A DNA stretch of 9,361 bases from an uncultured beta proteobacterium (GCA_902826155.1 CADEDU010000048.1:27935-37295), one strand, 5' to 3'. Shown: positions 1 through 7,112, counted from the first letter of the stretch. A program made the numbers and translations. Notes: generated from the sequence alone by a model not told the origin.

Positions 1-1
1 G

Positions 2-925
2 GGTTCCAAAGCGATTCGCGTGTTGTTGATCGTGGTGCTCGCCGCGTCGATCGGCGCATGCGCGCGCCGCACCGCTGCGCCGATCACCGATCGCAAGCCC
101 GCGCCGCCGCTGGCAGGGCCGATCGGCACGCCGCAGCCGCAGCAGCCTCGTCCGGCGGAAACCGGCCCGGCACCGTCCGAGAACGTCGAGGTCGAAGTCA
201 AGCCGATCGCCCCGCCGGTGACGGTCGAGACGCGTCCGATCGAGGCCAGGCCGATCGGGCCTTCCCCGCGTGCAGGGGAGGTGGCCAAACCAGTCGCGCC
301 GACGTCGCCCGCCGCGGCCGGTCGTGCCGACGTGAAATCGGAGCCGCGCGCATTCAAGGCGCCCTACAGCGAGGAGAACGCCGCGGCCGTCCAACGGGGC
401 GAGGATCCTGGGCGTGCCGCCAAGCCAGCCGCCACAGACACGAAGCCACCGGCTGTCGCGGAGGCCAAGCCGCCTGCGACCGCCGAGTCCAAGCCTCCCG
501 CCGCCGACCCGGGGCCGATCGCGCGCGTCGATCCGCAACCCAAGCCGCGCGCCGAACCCGATCGCGTCGATTGGGCGTGGCCGGCAGCAGGCCGGATCGT
601 GGAGAAATTCGAGGGGAACAGCAAAGGGGTCGGCATTGCCGGTCGCACCGGCGAACCCGTGCTGGCCGCAGGCGATGGCCGCGTGGTCTACAGCGGCAGC
701 GGCCTGCGTGGCTACGGGCAACTGGTGATCATCAAGCACAACGAGACGTACATCTCGGCCTACGCGCACAACAGCCGCATCCTGGTGAAGGAAGGCCAGC
801 AGGTCACCAAGGGGCAGAAGATCGCCGAGATGGGCGCCTCCGACGCCGATCGCACCAAGCTGCACTTCGAGATCCGCCGGCAGGGCAAGCCGATCGACCC
901 GCTGCCGCTGTTGCCGGATCGATAG
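2..925 (+). CDS. nlpD: NlpD-like lipoprotein with degenerate LytM/M23 domain (5' partial)
   Basis: Probable outer-membrane lipoprotein of the NlpD family, which activates the periplasmic amidase AmiC at the septum rather than cutting peptidoglycan itself. The frame is open to the left edge. A GTG at 20 is possible, but it has no ribosome site, and the preceding codons (Ser-Lys-Ala-Ile-Arg) supply the charged n-region of a signal peptide, so the true start probably lies outside the window. Numbering from the GTG, a lipobox Ile-Gly-Ala-Cys ends at Cys14. Residues 15-182 are a Pro/Ala/Lys-rich linker. Residues 183-297 form the M23 domain, ending in LHFEIRRQGKPIDPLPLLP. The zinc ligands are degenerate: Gly205 stands where active enzymes have the Asp of HxxxD, and Lys280 replaces the first His of HxH (His282 remains). 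This fits a non-catalytic activator. No LysM repeat is visible, which is unusual for NlpD. It converges with the downstream gene over a 45-base gap. Confidence 0.88.
   Translation, partial: GSKAIRVLLIVVLAASIGACARRTAAPITDRKPAPPLAGPIGTPQPQQPRPAETGPAPSENVEVEVKPIAPPVTVETRPIEARPIGPSPRAGEVAKPVAPTSPAAAGRADVKSEPRAFKAPYSEENAAAVQRGEDPGRAAKPAATDTKPPAVAEAKPPATAESKPPAADPGPIARVDPQPKPRAEPDRVDWAWPAAGRIVEKFEGNSKGVGIAGRTGEPVLAAGDGRVVYSGSGLRGYGQLVIIKHNETYISAYAHNSRILVKEGQQVTKGQKIAEMGASDADRTKLHFEIRRQGKPIDPLPLLPDR
443..508 (+). repeat. Three 24-bp tandem repeats in the nlpD linker
   Basis: Three consecutive 8-codon units start at Lys142, Lys150 and Lys158 of the NlpD-like protein. Each begins Lys-Pro-Pro-Ala; the first two follow the pattern KPPAxAEx and the third decays after its fourth or fifth codon. 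The DNA copies differ mainly at third positions, so the repeat looks kept at protein level rather than recently duplicated. It lies in the extended linker between the lipid anchor and the M23 domain, where Pro/Lys-rich sequence could act as a spacer through peptidoglycan. Confidence 0.7.
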
Positions 926-934
926 TTCTTCGCC

Positions 935-950
935 CTGGCGCTCGGGCCAG
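935..950. terminator. Possible bidirectional stem-loop between convergent genes
   Basis: A perfect 5-bp stem (CTGGC/GCCAG) with a 6-base loop sits in the 45-base gap between the nlpD stop (923-925) and the stop of the opposing transglutaminase gene (971-973). There is no T-tract on either side, so it is not a standard intrinsic terminator. Its position between two convergent genes is the main argument for a transcript-end role. Confidence 0.25.
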
Positions 951-970
951 ATCCACCTGCCGCGTTGCGC

Positions 971-1996
971 TTACCGGGCCGGCTCGCGCCGGTCCATCTC
1001 GGCTTTGATTGCCTGCGCCGTCTGGAACACCGACAGCGCGTAGAAGCTCGACTGGTTGTAGCGCGTGATCACGTAGAAATTCTGCAGCCCGATCCAGAAT
1101 TCCGAGGGTTGCTCGGGCGTGTCGAACTCCATCAGCGCGCATTGCGCGTCTTCGTCGAGCGGCTGCGTCACCGTCACACCGTAGTGCTCCAACTCGCCGA
1201 TACGAAAGCGCGGCTCGATCCCCGCATCGAGCAGCAGCGTGTGCGCCTCGCCGTCGATGCTCACCGGAAACGCCACCGGCTCGCCGCTGCGCCAGCCGTG
1301 GTGCTTGAGAAAATTGCCGACGCTGCCGATCGCATCGACCGGGTTGCGCACCAGGTCGCGCCGGCCGTCGCCGTCGAAGTCCACGGCGTAACGCATGAAG
1401 CTGCTGGGCATGAACTGCGGAATGCCGATCGCACCTGCGTACGAGCCGCGCAGGCTGAACACGTCGGTGCCGGTCTCGCGGGTGTAGAGGAACAGGTGCT
1501 CGAGTTCGCCGCGGAAGAAATCGGCGCGACGCGGATAGTCGAACGCGAGCGTGGCCAGCGCATCGAGCACGCGCCAGGTGCCCATGTTGCGTCCGTATTC
1601 GGTCTCGATGCCGATGATGGCGACGATGATCTCCTGCGGAATACCGAAGGTCGCCTGCGCGCGCGCGAGTGTGGCGCGGTACCGCTGCCAGAAGGCGATT
1701 CCGGTTTCGATACGCGTCGGGTGGACGGTGCGTGACCGGTACGCCTGCCAAGATCGCTGGCCCACGACCACCGGCTGCATCGCGCGCACGATCGCGGGTT
1801 GATGGCGTGCCTGACCGATCACACGCATCACCTGCTCGCGCGGAATGCCATGCCGTTCGACGATGCCATGCACGAATTCGATCACTTCGGTGCGCCGGTG
1901 GTAGCCGCTACCGGCTTCCTGCGCCCGTAATTCGGTGACCGGTTGGAGTGCCATCACGCACGCCATTGCGACGGCCGCGGGCCACAACCGGCGCAT
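971..1996 (-). other. mltB: MltB module within the fusion, with its own potential start
   Basis: This is the C-terminal 341 residues of the fused protein, close to the size of a free-standing MltB. It opens with Met-Arg-Arg followed by a hydrophobic stretch (AAVAMACVMAL) and a polar boundary ending in ELRAQ, a good signal peptide in isolation. In the fusion this segment would act as a membrane helix carrying the chain from the cytoplasmic DUF4129 tail back to the periplasm, so the topology is consistent. The codon before the ATG is TGG (Trp651). No Shine-Dalgarno sequence precedes the ATG, so independent internal initiation is possible but not supported. Confidence 0.7.
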
Positions 1997-3949
1997 CCAG
2001 CCGTGCGAGCCCGCACGCAACGCACGCACCGCCTGCTCCAGTTCGGGCAGCAATCGCGCGTCGGTGCCGCCGCCGTAGCGCGCACTGACGTAGAGCCGCG
2101 CGATCTCGCCCATCGGTTGCGCCAGATCGGGGCGCAGGCCCGCGACCCGTGCGGCGAACGCCAGCGGGCCTTCGGCCGGAGCGCGCTCGATACCCGCGCG
2201 CGCGAGCTTGGCGCAGCAGCGCAGCCACGCGCGCTGCGCCGGGTCCTGCGGGCCACGCTCGCGCAGCATCAGAAACACCAGCAGCGCCAGCACGCCGCCG
2301 CCCACCGCCAGCAGCAGGCGGGTGAGTTCACTGGTGGTGGCGCGCGGCATGCCCAGTTGTGAGAGCAGCTGTCGCTGGCGGGTGGCGTTGTAGCCGATCA
2401 CCCATTGATTCCAGTAGTTGGCGAGCGCTTCGAGATTGTGGCGCAGGTCGGCGAGCCAAGGGATGTTCGGTCGCAGCATGAAGGGCAGAGCTTCCCGATC
2501 GGAGATCGCGGCCGCCAGTCCCATCTGCACGCGCGCTGGAGCGGCCGCGGCGGTCGGGTCCACGCGCTTCCAGCCGTGGCCGTCGATCCACACTTCGGCC
2601 CAGGCGTGTGCGTCGGCCTGCCTGACCACGACGTTGTCATCGAAAGGATTGATGCTACCGCCTTGATAGCCGGTGACCACCCGGGCAGGGATGTGCGCGG
2701 CGCGCATCAGCACCACGAACGCCGCGCTGAAGTGTTCGCAGAACCCTTGTTTGCTGTCGAACAGGAACTCGTCGATCGTGTTTCGGCCAAGCGGTGGCGG
2801 CGTGGTGGTGTAGGCGATGCCTTGCGCCCCGAAGAATGCGATCGCACGCTCGATGATGGCCAGATCGCTGCGCAACTCCAACCGCCAGTCGCGCGCCAGC
2901 GCGATCGTCTTGGGGTTGAAACCCTCGGGCAGCGCCATTGCGGCGCGCAGTTCCAGATGGCTCGCGCCGCTCATCGCGTTGTACTGGAGATACGACTGCG
3001 TGCGATAGCGCATCCGCGTGCGGACCGGTCGGCGCGCGAACAGCTGGTAGTCGGAAGTGCCGCGCGCCTCGGTGGGCGGTATTGCCGGCAACTCGAGCGC
3101 GAACAGCCAGTTGCGATCGTGCGGCTCCAGGATCACCTCGTAGCCGATCGGATCGCCCTGTCCGCGCACCCGGAAGGTTTCGGTCAGACCCAGCGTCGCG
3201 CTCGGACTCCAGGTGCGGCCATCGAAATCCCACAGTACCGGTCCGCGCCAGTACAGCGCCTCGCGCGGCGGGGTGCCCTTGTCGAAGCGTGCGCGAAACG
3301 CGATGGCGTCCGATTGCGACAGACGGCTGATATCGCCCGGCGTCATCGTGTCCGACAGACCCACAGTCGCCTCGCCGCCGAGCGACGGCAGCCGCCACAA
3401 CGGTCCCTCGAAGCGCGGGAACAGCACGAACAGCAGCATCGCCAGCGGCAGACCGGTGCCAAGCAGCGTGCCGGCCACGCCGAAGTGATAGCGCCAAGGG
3501 CGATTCGGCGCGTTGAACCCCACCAGCGAGGCGGTGAGCATCACCGCGGCAACCACCGCGTGCGCGGCGGCCCACACCGACTGGGTGTAGAAAAAATTCG
3601 CCAGCAGCAGAAAGTAGGACAGGAATGCGACCACCACCACGTCGCGCTCGTGGCGCGTTTCCAGCAGTTTCAGGCCGAGAAACAGCACCAGCATCGCCAC
3701 GCCTGCGTCGCGGCCGAACAGCGACTGGTAGTGCATGAAGATCGCGAAGATGCCCACACCTACGCATGCGAACAGGAGTGGCTTGCGCGGCAGGCGCTCG
3801 TTGCGCACGGCCGCCCAGATGCGCCAGCCGATCAGCCCCAGCGCCAACGCCGCCAGCCACCACGGCAGACGCACCAGGTGCGGCGCGACCACCAGCACGA
3901 TGCTGATCAGCAGCAGGCGCAGCGGTCCGACCAACTGGATCATCGACAT
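971..3949 (-). CDS. tgpA: TgpA-type membrane transglutaminase fused to MltB-type lytic transglycosylase
   Basis: A 992-residue inner-membrane protein made of two normally separate proteins. Residues 1-180 carry about six or seven hydrophobic segments (the DUF3488 part of TgpA). A periplasmic transglutaminase-like domain follows, with the triad Cys404 (in GFCEHF), His448 (in DAHAWAEVW) and Asp464 (in RVDPT). Residues 545-562 are a further membrane helix, and 563-645 resemble the cytoplasmic DUF4129 tail. At Met652 the frame runs into a full MltB module: signal-like segment 652-677, then the lytic transglycosylase domain with catalytic Glu782 (in IIGIETEYG) and a Ca-binding-loop-like DFDGDGRRDL near 857-867. 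TgpA homologues usually end just before this point and MltB is usually a separate gene. The ATG lies 3 bases after the stop of the DUF58 gene, so the two are co-transcribed; a second ATG is at codon 3. The physiological substrate of TgpA is not established; the MltB half should cleave the MurNAc-GlcNAc bond with 1,6-anhydro formation. Confidence 0.9.
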   Translation of the reverse strand: MSMIQLVGPLRLLLISIVLVVAPHLVRLPWWLAALALGLIGWRIWAAVRNERLPRKPLLFACVGVGIFAIFMHYQSLFGRDAGVAMLVLFLGLKLLETRHERDVVVVAFLSYFLLLANFFYTQSVWAAAHAVVAAVMLTASLVGFNAPNRPWRYHFGVAGTLLGTGLPLAMLLFVLFPRFEGPLWRLPSLGGEATVGLSDTMTPGDISRLSQSDAIAFRARFDKGTPPREALYWRGPVLWDFDGRTWSPSATLGLTETFRVRGQGDPIGYEVILEPHDRNWLFALELPAIPPTEARGTSDYQLFARRPVRTRMRYRTQSYLQYNAMSGASHLELRAAMALPEGFNPKTIALARDWRLELRSDLAIIERAIAFFGAQGIAYTTTPPPLGRNTIDEFLFDSKQGFCEHFSAAFVVLMRAAHIPARVVTGYQGGSINPFDDNVVVRQADAHAWAEVWIDGHGWKRVDPTAAAAPARVQMGLAAAISDREALPFMLRPNIPWLADLRHNLEALANYWNQWVIGYNATRQRQLLSQLGMPRATTSELTRLLLAVGGGVLALLVFLMLRERGPQDPAQRAWLRCCAKLARAGIERAPAEGPLAFAARVAGLRPDLAQPMGEIARLYVSARYGGGTDARLLPELEQAVRALRAGSHGWMRRLWPAAVAMACVMALQPVTELRAQEAGSGYHRRTEVIEFVHGIVERHGIPREQVMRVIGQARHQPAIVRAMQPVVVGQRSWQAYRSRTVHPTRIETGIAFWQRYRATLARAQATFGIPQEIIVAIIGIETEYGRNMGTWRVLDALATLAFDYPRRADFFRGELEHLFLYTRETGTDVFSLRGSYAGAIGIPQFMPSSFMRYAVDFDGDGRRDLVRNPVDAIGSVGNFLKHHGWRSGEPVAFPVSIDGEAHTLLLDAGIEPRFRIGELEHYGVTVTQPLDEDAQCALMEFDTPEQPSEFWIGLQNFYVITRYNQSSFYALSVFQTAQAIKAEMDRREPAR

Positions 3950-3952
3950 CGT

Positions 3953-4975
3953 TCAGCCCGCCGCATCGTCGTCGGGCAGATCGAACAGCGCGAGCGACTT
4001 CAGGCAGTGATCGCGATGCTCCAGGCCGCGACCGGCGCCGATCTCCTGCCGCGGCAACCGCAGCCGATAGAGCCGATGTTCGTTCTCGGCCTGCAGCACC
4101 CAGCCGGCCAGCCGTGAGAGCCGCGCCTCGGTGTCCAGCCCCGCGGGCAGCGCGTACCAGTCGAGCACAAGTTCAGCCGCACGCCGTTCGGAGAACTGCT
4201 TGGTGACCAGCGTGTCGGTGCGCGCCGCGATGCGCCAGGCGATGCGCCGCGGCGAGTCGCCTTGTTGGTACGCACGCAGTCCGACGAAATCGTCGCCACC
4301 GATGCCGAACTCGGTGCCCTTGCCCAGTTCCGCGACCGGCGTTTCCGCCGGCAGTGGTGTTGTTTCGGGGCGCGGATAGACGAGCACGCGCACGTCGGGA
4401 TGGACGTAGCTCCACGCGCGGAACAGCCCGAGCGGATAGCGCGATTCGAGCGTGATCCGTCCCGGATGCATCCAGCCCCGCCGCGCAGTGGGCACCGGCA
4501 GATTCAGCGTGGCGACGCTGTGCGCGGGCACGTCGACCTCGGCTTGCGCACCGTCGCGCATCGCCCGGATCGTGCAGCGTGCCCGCGAGGTCGGGTTGCT
4601 GACGAGCAGCGCGATCGTGGCCTGATCGCCGGCGAAGACCGGTGCGGTTCGCGCCGTGCTCACGCTCAGATTGACGAAGTTGCGGAACGTGTAGAACAGC
4701 CCCGCGATCGACATTCCGACCAGCGCGAACGTGAGCGCGAATCCCAGTCCGAGCGCGTAGTTGATCGATCCGGACAGCATCAGGAGCAGCGCTGCGGCGA
4801 ACGTCAACCCATGCGCGGACACGAAAATGTAGACGCGCCGATGATGCAGCGTGATCGGCTCGGCTTCGCGCATCGGCGCGCGCCGGCGAAAAAAGAACGG
4901 CAGGTACGAGCCGCGCGCGGCGCGCTTTGCCGACGCGGGCGGATCAGGGAGCGTGGCGCCGGCCGGGCCGTTCAT
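3953..4975 (-). CDS. DUF58 family membrane protein
   Basis: A 340-residue DUF58 protein, the usual middle partner of MoxR ATPase and TgpA-type transglutaminase genes. Two adjacent hydrophobic segments near residues 47-95 (around AAALLLMLSGSINYALGLG and ALTFALVGMSIAGLFY) anchor it. The DUF58 signature YQQGDSPRRIAWR starts at Tyr236. The frame is open further upstream to 5089, but that part overlaps the end of the ATPase gene and reads as low-complexity Ser/Pro/Arg. The ATG at 4975 leaves a 49-base spacer and an N-terminal length typical of the family, though no clear ribosome site precedes it; ATG 4873 is a shorter alternative. DUF58 proteins are often thought to be clients or partners of MoxR, but a biochemical activity is not known. 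The stop codon lies 3 bases before the next start, implying translational coupling. Confidence 0.88.
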   Translation of the reverse strand: MNGPAGATLPDPPASAKRAARGSYLPFFFRRRAPMREAEPITLHHRRVYIFVSAHGLTFAAALLLMLSGSINYALGLGFALTFALVGMSIAGLFYTFRNFVNLSVSTARTAPVFAGDQATIALLVSNPTSRARCTIRAMRDGAQAEVDVPAHSVATLNLPVPTARRGWMHPGRITLESRYPLGLFRAWSYVHPDVRVLVYPRPETTPLPAETPVAELGKGTEFGIGGDDFVGLRAYQQGDSPRRIAWRIAARTDTLVTKQFSERRAAELVLDWYALPAGLDTEARLSRLAGWVLQAENEHRLYRLRLPRQEIGAGRGLEHRDHCLKSLALFDLPDDDAAG

Positions 4976-5024
4976 GGCAGTCGATGCGACAGCCCTGCGG
5001 GTGGATGCGGATGGAGGGAGGCGA

Positions 5025-5945
5025 TCAGGGGATGGCGACGCTGTCGAGCATGTTCGCCACCAGCTCGAGACTGGTGCGCGGCACGCCATTCAGACGCGGA
5101 ACCAGACGATGACCCGCAACGCCGGGCATGACCGTCTGCACGTCTTCAGGAACGACCTGGTTTCGCCCGGAGAGCAACGCCCAGGCGCGCGCCGCGTTGA
5201 GCAGCGACAGCGCCGCGCGCGGCGACAGCCCGGCGACGAACGCGTTGGAGCGGCGCGAATGATCGATCAGCGCCTGCACGTAGTCCACCAGCGCATTGGA
5301 CACATGCACGCCGCGCACTTCCGCCTGCAGCGCGACCAGTTCGGCGGGCTGCATCGCCGGTGCGATCGTGTTGAGCAGGTCGCGTCGATCGACACCCTGC
5401 AGCAGCGCGCGCTCGGCGTTGTGATCGGGGTAGCCCAGTTCGATGCGCATCAGGAACCGGTCGAGCTGCGACTCGGGCAGCGGGAACGTGCCGATCTGAT
5501 GCGACGGGTTCTGCGTGGCGATGACGAAGAACGGTTCGGGCAGTGCGCGCGTGGCGCCCTCGGCCGTCACCTGATGCTCCTCCATCGCCTCGAGCAGCGC
5601 GCTCTGCGTCTTGGGCGTGGCGCGATTGACCTCATCGGCCAGCACTACCTGCGAGAACACCGGCCCGGCGTGGAAGCGGAACGAGCCGTCATTGCGGTCG
5701 TACACCGACACGCCGACGATGTCCGAAGGCAACAGATCGCTGGTGAACTGGATGCGATGGAAATCGAGCCCGAGCGAGCGTGCCAGCACGTGTGCAAGCG
5801 TGGTCTTGCCGACGCCGGGCACGTCCTCGATGAGCAGATGGCCGCGTGCGAGCAGGCACGCCAATGCCATGCGGATCTGATGTTCCTTGCCGAGAATGAC
5901 GCTGCCGGCCTGTTCGACAACGCGCTTGAGCGCTGCGACGGTCAT
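5025..5945 (-). CDS. MoxR-family AAA+ ATPase
   Basis: A 306-residue cytoplasmic AAA+ ATPase of the MoxR family; members act as chaperone-like factors for membrane or metal-dependent protein complexes. Visible motifs: Walker A VPGVGKTT (residues 42-49, Lys47), Walker B VVLADE (Asp104-Glu105), sensor 1 Asn147 (in ATQNP), an arginine-finger candidate Arg163 (in LDRF) and sensor 2 Arg243 (in LSPRAA). Length is normal for the family. It is the first gene of the minus-strand run with DUF58 and the TgpA-MltB fusion, a conserved order in proteobacteria. The ATG at 5945 gives a family-like N-terminus, but the sequence in front is pyrimidine-rich with no Shine-Dalgarno motif. The likely promoter and an inverted repeat lie in the divergent region upstream. 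By inference it may assist assembly or activation of the two membrane proteins encoded after it. Confidence 0.93.
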   Translation of the reverse strand: MTVAALKRVVEQAGSVILGKEHQIRMALACLLARGHLLIEDVPGVGKTTLAHVLARSLGLDFHRIQFTSDLLPSDIVGVSVYDRNDGSFRFHAGPVFSQVVLADEVNRATPKTQSALLEAMEEHQVTAEGATRALPEPFFVIATQNPSHQIGTFPLPESQLDRFLMRIELGYPDHNAERALLQGVDRRDLLNTIAPAMQPAELVALQAEVRGVHVSNALVDYVQALIDHSRRSNAFVAGLSPRAALSLLNAARAWALLSGRNQVVPEDVQTVMPGVAGHRLVPRLNGVPRTSLELVANMLDSVAIP

Positions 5946-5967
5946 GGTGTGGGGCGAGTGGAGGGGA

Positions 5968-6001
5968 GATGCGTTCGAGGTAGTGTCTGTCCGAACGCAT
6001 C
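5968..6001. promoter_or_regulatory. 10-bp inverted repeat upstream of the moxR operon
   Basis: The arms GATGCGTTCG (5968-5977) and CGAACGCATC (5992-6001) are perfectly complementary with a 14-base spacer. It begins 22 bases before the ATPase start codon, in a divergent intergenic region. It could be an operator for a dimeric regulator or, if transcription starts near 5998, a hairpin at the very 5' end of the operon mRNA. There is no T-tract after it on the minus strand, so a terminator is unlikely. Confidence 0.5.
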
Positions 6002-6012
6002 CCTAGTCTAGG
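6002..6012. promoter_or_regulatory. 11-bp palindrome, operator candidate
   Basis: CCTAG-T-CTAGG is a perfect palindrome around a single central base, directly adjoining the inverted repeat at 5968-6001. It covers the proposed minus-strand -10 hexamer, so a protein bound here could block the moxR operon promoter. CTAG is generally scarce in proteobacterial genomes, which makes two copies in 11 bases stand out. No known regulator site was recognised. Confidence 0.35.
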
Positions 6013-6033
6013 TTTTCACACGGTAAGATTGAA
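6005..6033 (-). promoter_or_regulatory. Candidate sigma-70 promoter for the moxR operon
   Basis: On the minus strand, TTCAAT (6033-6028, 3 of 6 to the -35 consensus) and TAGACT (6010-6005, 4 of 6 to the -10 consensus) are separated by 17 bases. Predicted initiation near 5998 would give a leader of about 53 bases containing the inverted repeat. The match is modest and rests mainly on spacing and position. Confidence 0.3.
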
Positions 6034-6141
6034 TGGACATTGACGAGTGAATGCGGAATTTCCGACAAGTGGGGCGCACCGATTTGCATCGCCTCGCGTG
6101 CGCTCGATTCGACGCAGCTTCACCCTCTTACTGACCTGCCC

Positions 6142-7065
6142 ATGACGACTGCGTTCATCACCCATGTCGCCTGCACGCGCCACGACATGGGACACCACCA
6201 TCCGGAGTGTCCAGAACGACTGAGCGCGATCGAGGATCAGCTCATCAGCTCGGGCATCGGCCAGTATCTGCAGCGCTTCGAGGCGCCGCTCGCCAGCCGC
6301 GAGCAACTCGAACGCGTGCATCCGCCGGGTTACATCGACTGGATCGAGGAATCAGCGCCCGAACGAGGCATGGTGCAGCTCGATCCGGACACTGCAATGT
6401 CGGCGGGCACCCTGGAGGCCTCGTTGCGAGCCGCTGGCGCCGTCGTGCTGGGCACCGATCTGGTGCTCGACGGGCGCGTCGCGAACGCATTCTGCAGTGT
6501 GCGCCCGCCTGGCCACCATGCGATGCGCGCCCGGGCGATGGGGTTTTGTCTGTTCAACAACCTGGCGGTCGGCGTCCTGCACGCGATCGAGCGCGCCGGA
6601 CTGAAGCGCGTCGCGGTGGTGGACTTCGACGTGCACCACGGCAACGGCACCGAGGATGTGTTCGCCGGCGACGATCGCGTGCTGATGGTAAGCACGTTCC
6701 AGCATCCGTTCTATCCATATAGCGGCACCGAAGAGCCGGCGCAGAACATGCTGAACGTACCGTTGCCCGCTGGCACCGGTAGTCAGGGCTTCCGGCAGGT
6801 GGTCGAGGCGCATTGGCTGCCGGCGCTGCAGAAATTCGCGCCGCAGATGCTGTTCATCTCCGCCGGATTCGATGCGCACGCCGAAGACGACATGGCGATG
6901 CTGCGATTCGTCGATGCCGACTATCACTGGGTCACGCAGAAGCTGATGGCGGTGCTCGAGCGCAGCGGCGAAGGGCGCGTCGTGTCGGTGCTCGAAGGCG
7001 GCTACAACCTGTCGGCGCTCGGCCGCAGCGTGGTGCAGCACCTCAAGGCCCTGGCCGCGCTCTGA
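6142..7065 (+). CDS. Class II histone deacetylase-like zinc amidohydrolase
   Basis: A 307-residue cytoplasmic member of the arginase/deacetylase fold family (histone deacetylase, AcuC and acetylpolyamine amidohydrolase relatives), which removes acyl groups from lysine or polyamine amines using zinc. The ATG at 6142 gives the family N-terminus MTTAFITH followed by HHHPECPERL (residues 18-27). Active-site features: the His pair 125-126 in RPPGHHA, zinc ligands Asp163 and His165 in DFDVHHGNGT, third zinc ligand Asp244 in SAGFDAH, and Tyr288 in EGGYN as the transition-state residue candidate. All key residues are present, so an active enzyme is expected. The frame is open back to a TTG at 6040, but that extension does not look like the family. 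It is transcribed divergently from the moxR operon; I found no convincing promoter (TTGACG at 6041 lacks a good -10) and no Shine-Dalgarno. The substrate cannot be read from sequence. Confidence 0.92.
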   Translation: MTTAFITHVACTRHDMGHHHPECPERLSAIEDQLISSGIGQYLQRFEAPLASREQLERVHPPGYIDWIEESAPERGMVQLDPDTAMSAGTLEASLRAAGAVVLGTDLVLDGRVANAFCSVRPPGHHAMRARAMGFCLFNNLAVGVLHAIERAGLKRVAVVDFDVHHGNGTEDVFAGDDRVLMVSTFQHPFYPYSGTEEPAQNMLNVPLPAGTGSQGFRQVVEAHWLPALQKFAPQMLFISAGFDAHAEDDMAMLRFVDADYHWVTQKLMAVLERSGEGRVVSVLEGGYNLSALGRSVVQHLKALAAL

Positions 7066-7112
7066 TTGCCGATTCGGGCGACGGGCCTGGTGTGTCGGAA
7101 CGTATTGGCCGA

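Noticed and set aside
804..1751. 315-codon minus-strand frame overlapping the MltB half and the nlpD end
   Set aside because: It is out of frame with the MltB domain, very Arg-rich and spans the end of nlpD; no domain seen.
2405..4117. 570-codon plus-strand open frame opposite the transglutaminase gene
   Set aside because: It mirrors the real minus-strand gene; the translation is rich in Arg, Gln, His and Ala with no domain, as expected for an antisense frame in high-GC DNA, whereas the minus strand shows clear catalytic motifs.
4976..5089. Upstream extension of the DUF58 gene to 5089
   Set aside because: It would overlap the end of the ATPase gene by about 65 bases and adds a low-complexity sequence not seen in the family.
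4851..6011. 386-codon plus-strand open frame opposite moxR
   Set aside because: Antisense shadow with Arg/Gln/His bias; the minus strand shows all AAA+ motifs.
6041..6069. Plus-strand promoter for the deacetylase with TTGACG as -35
   Set aside because: No hexamer at 16-18 bases downstream matches the -10 consensus better than 3 of 6.
6040..6141. N-terminal extension of the deacetylase from a TTG at 6040
   Set aside because: The extra 34 residues do not resemble the family N-terminus, and ATG 6142 starts directly at the conserved MTTAFITH.
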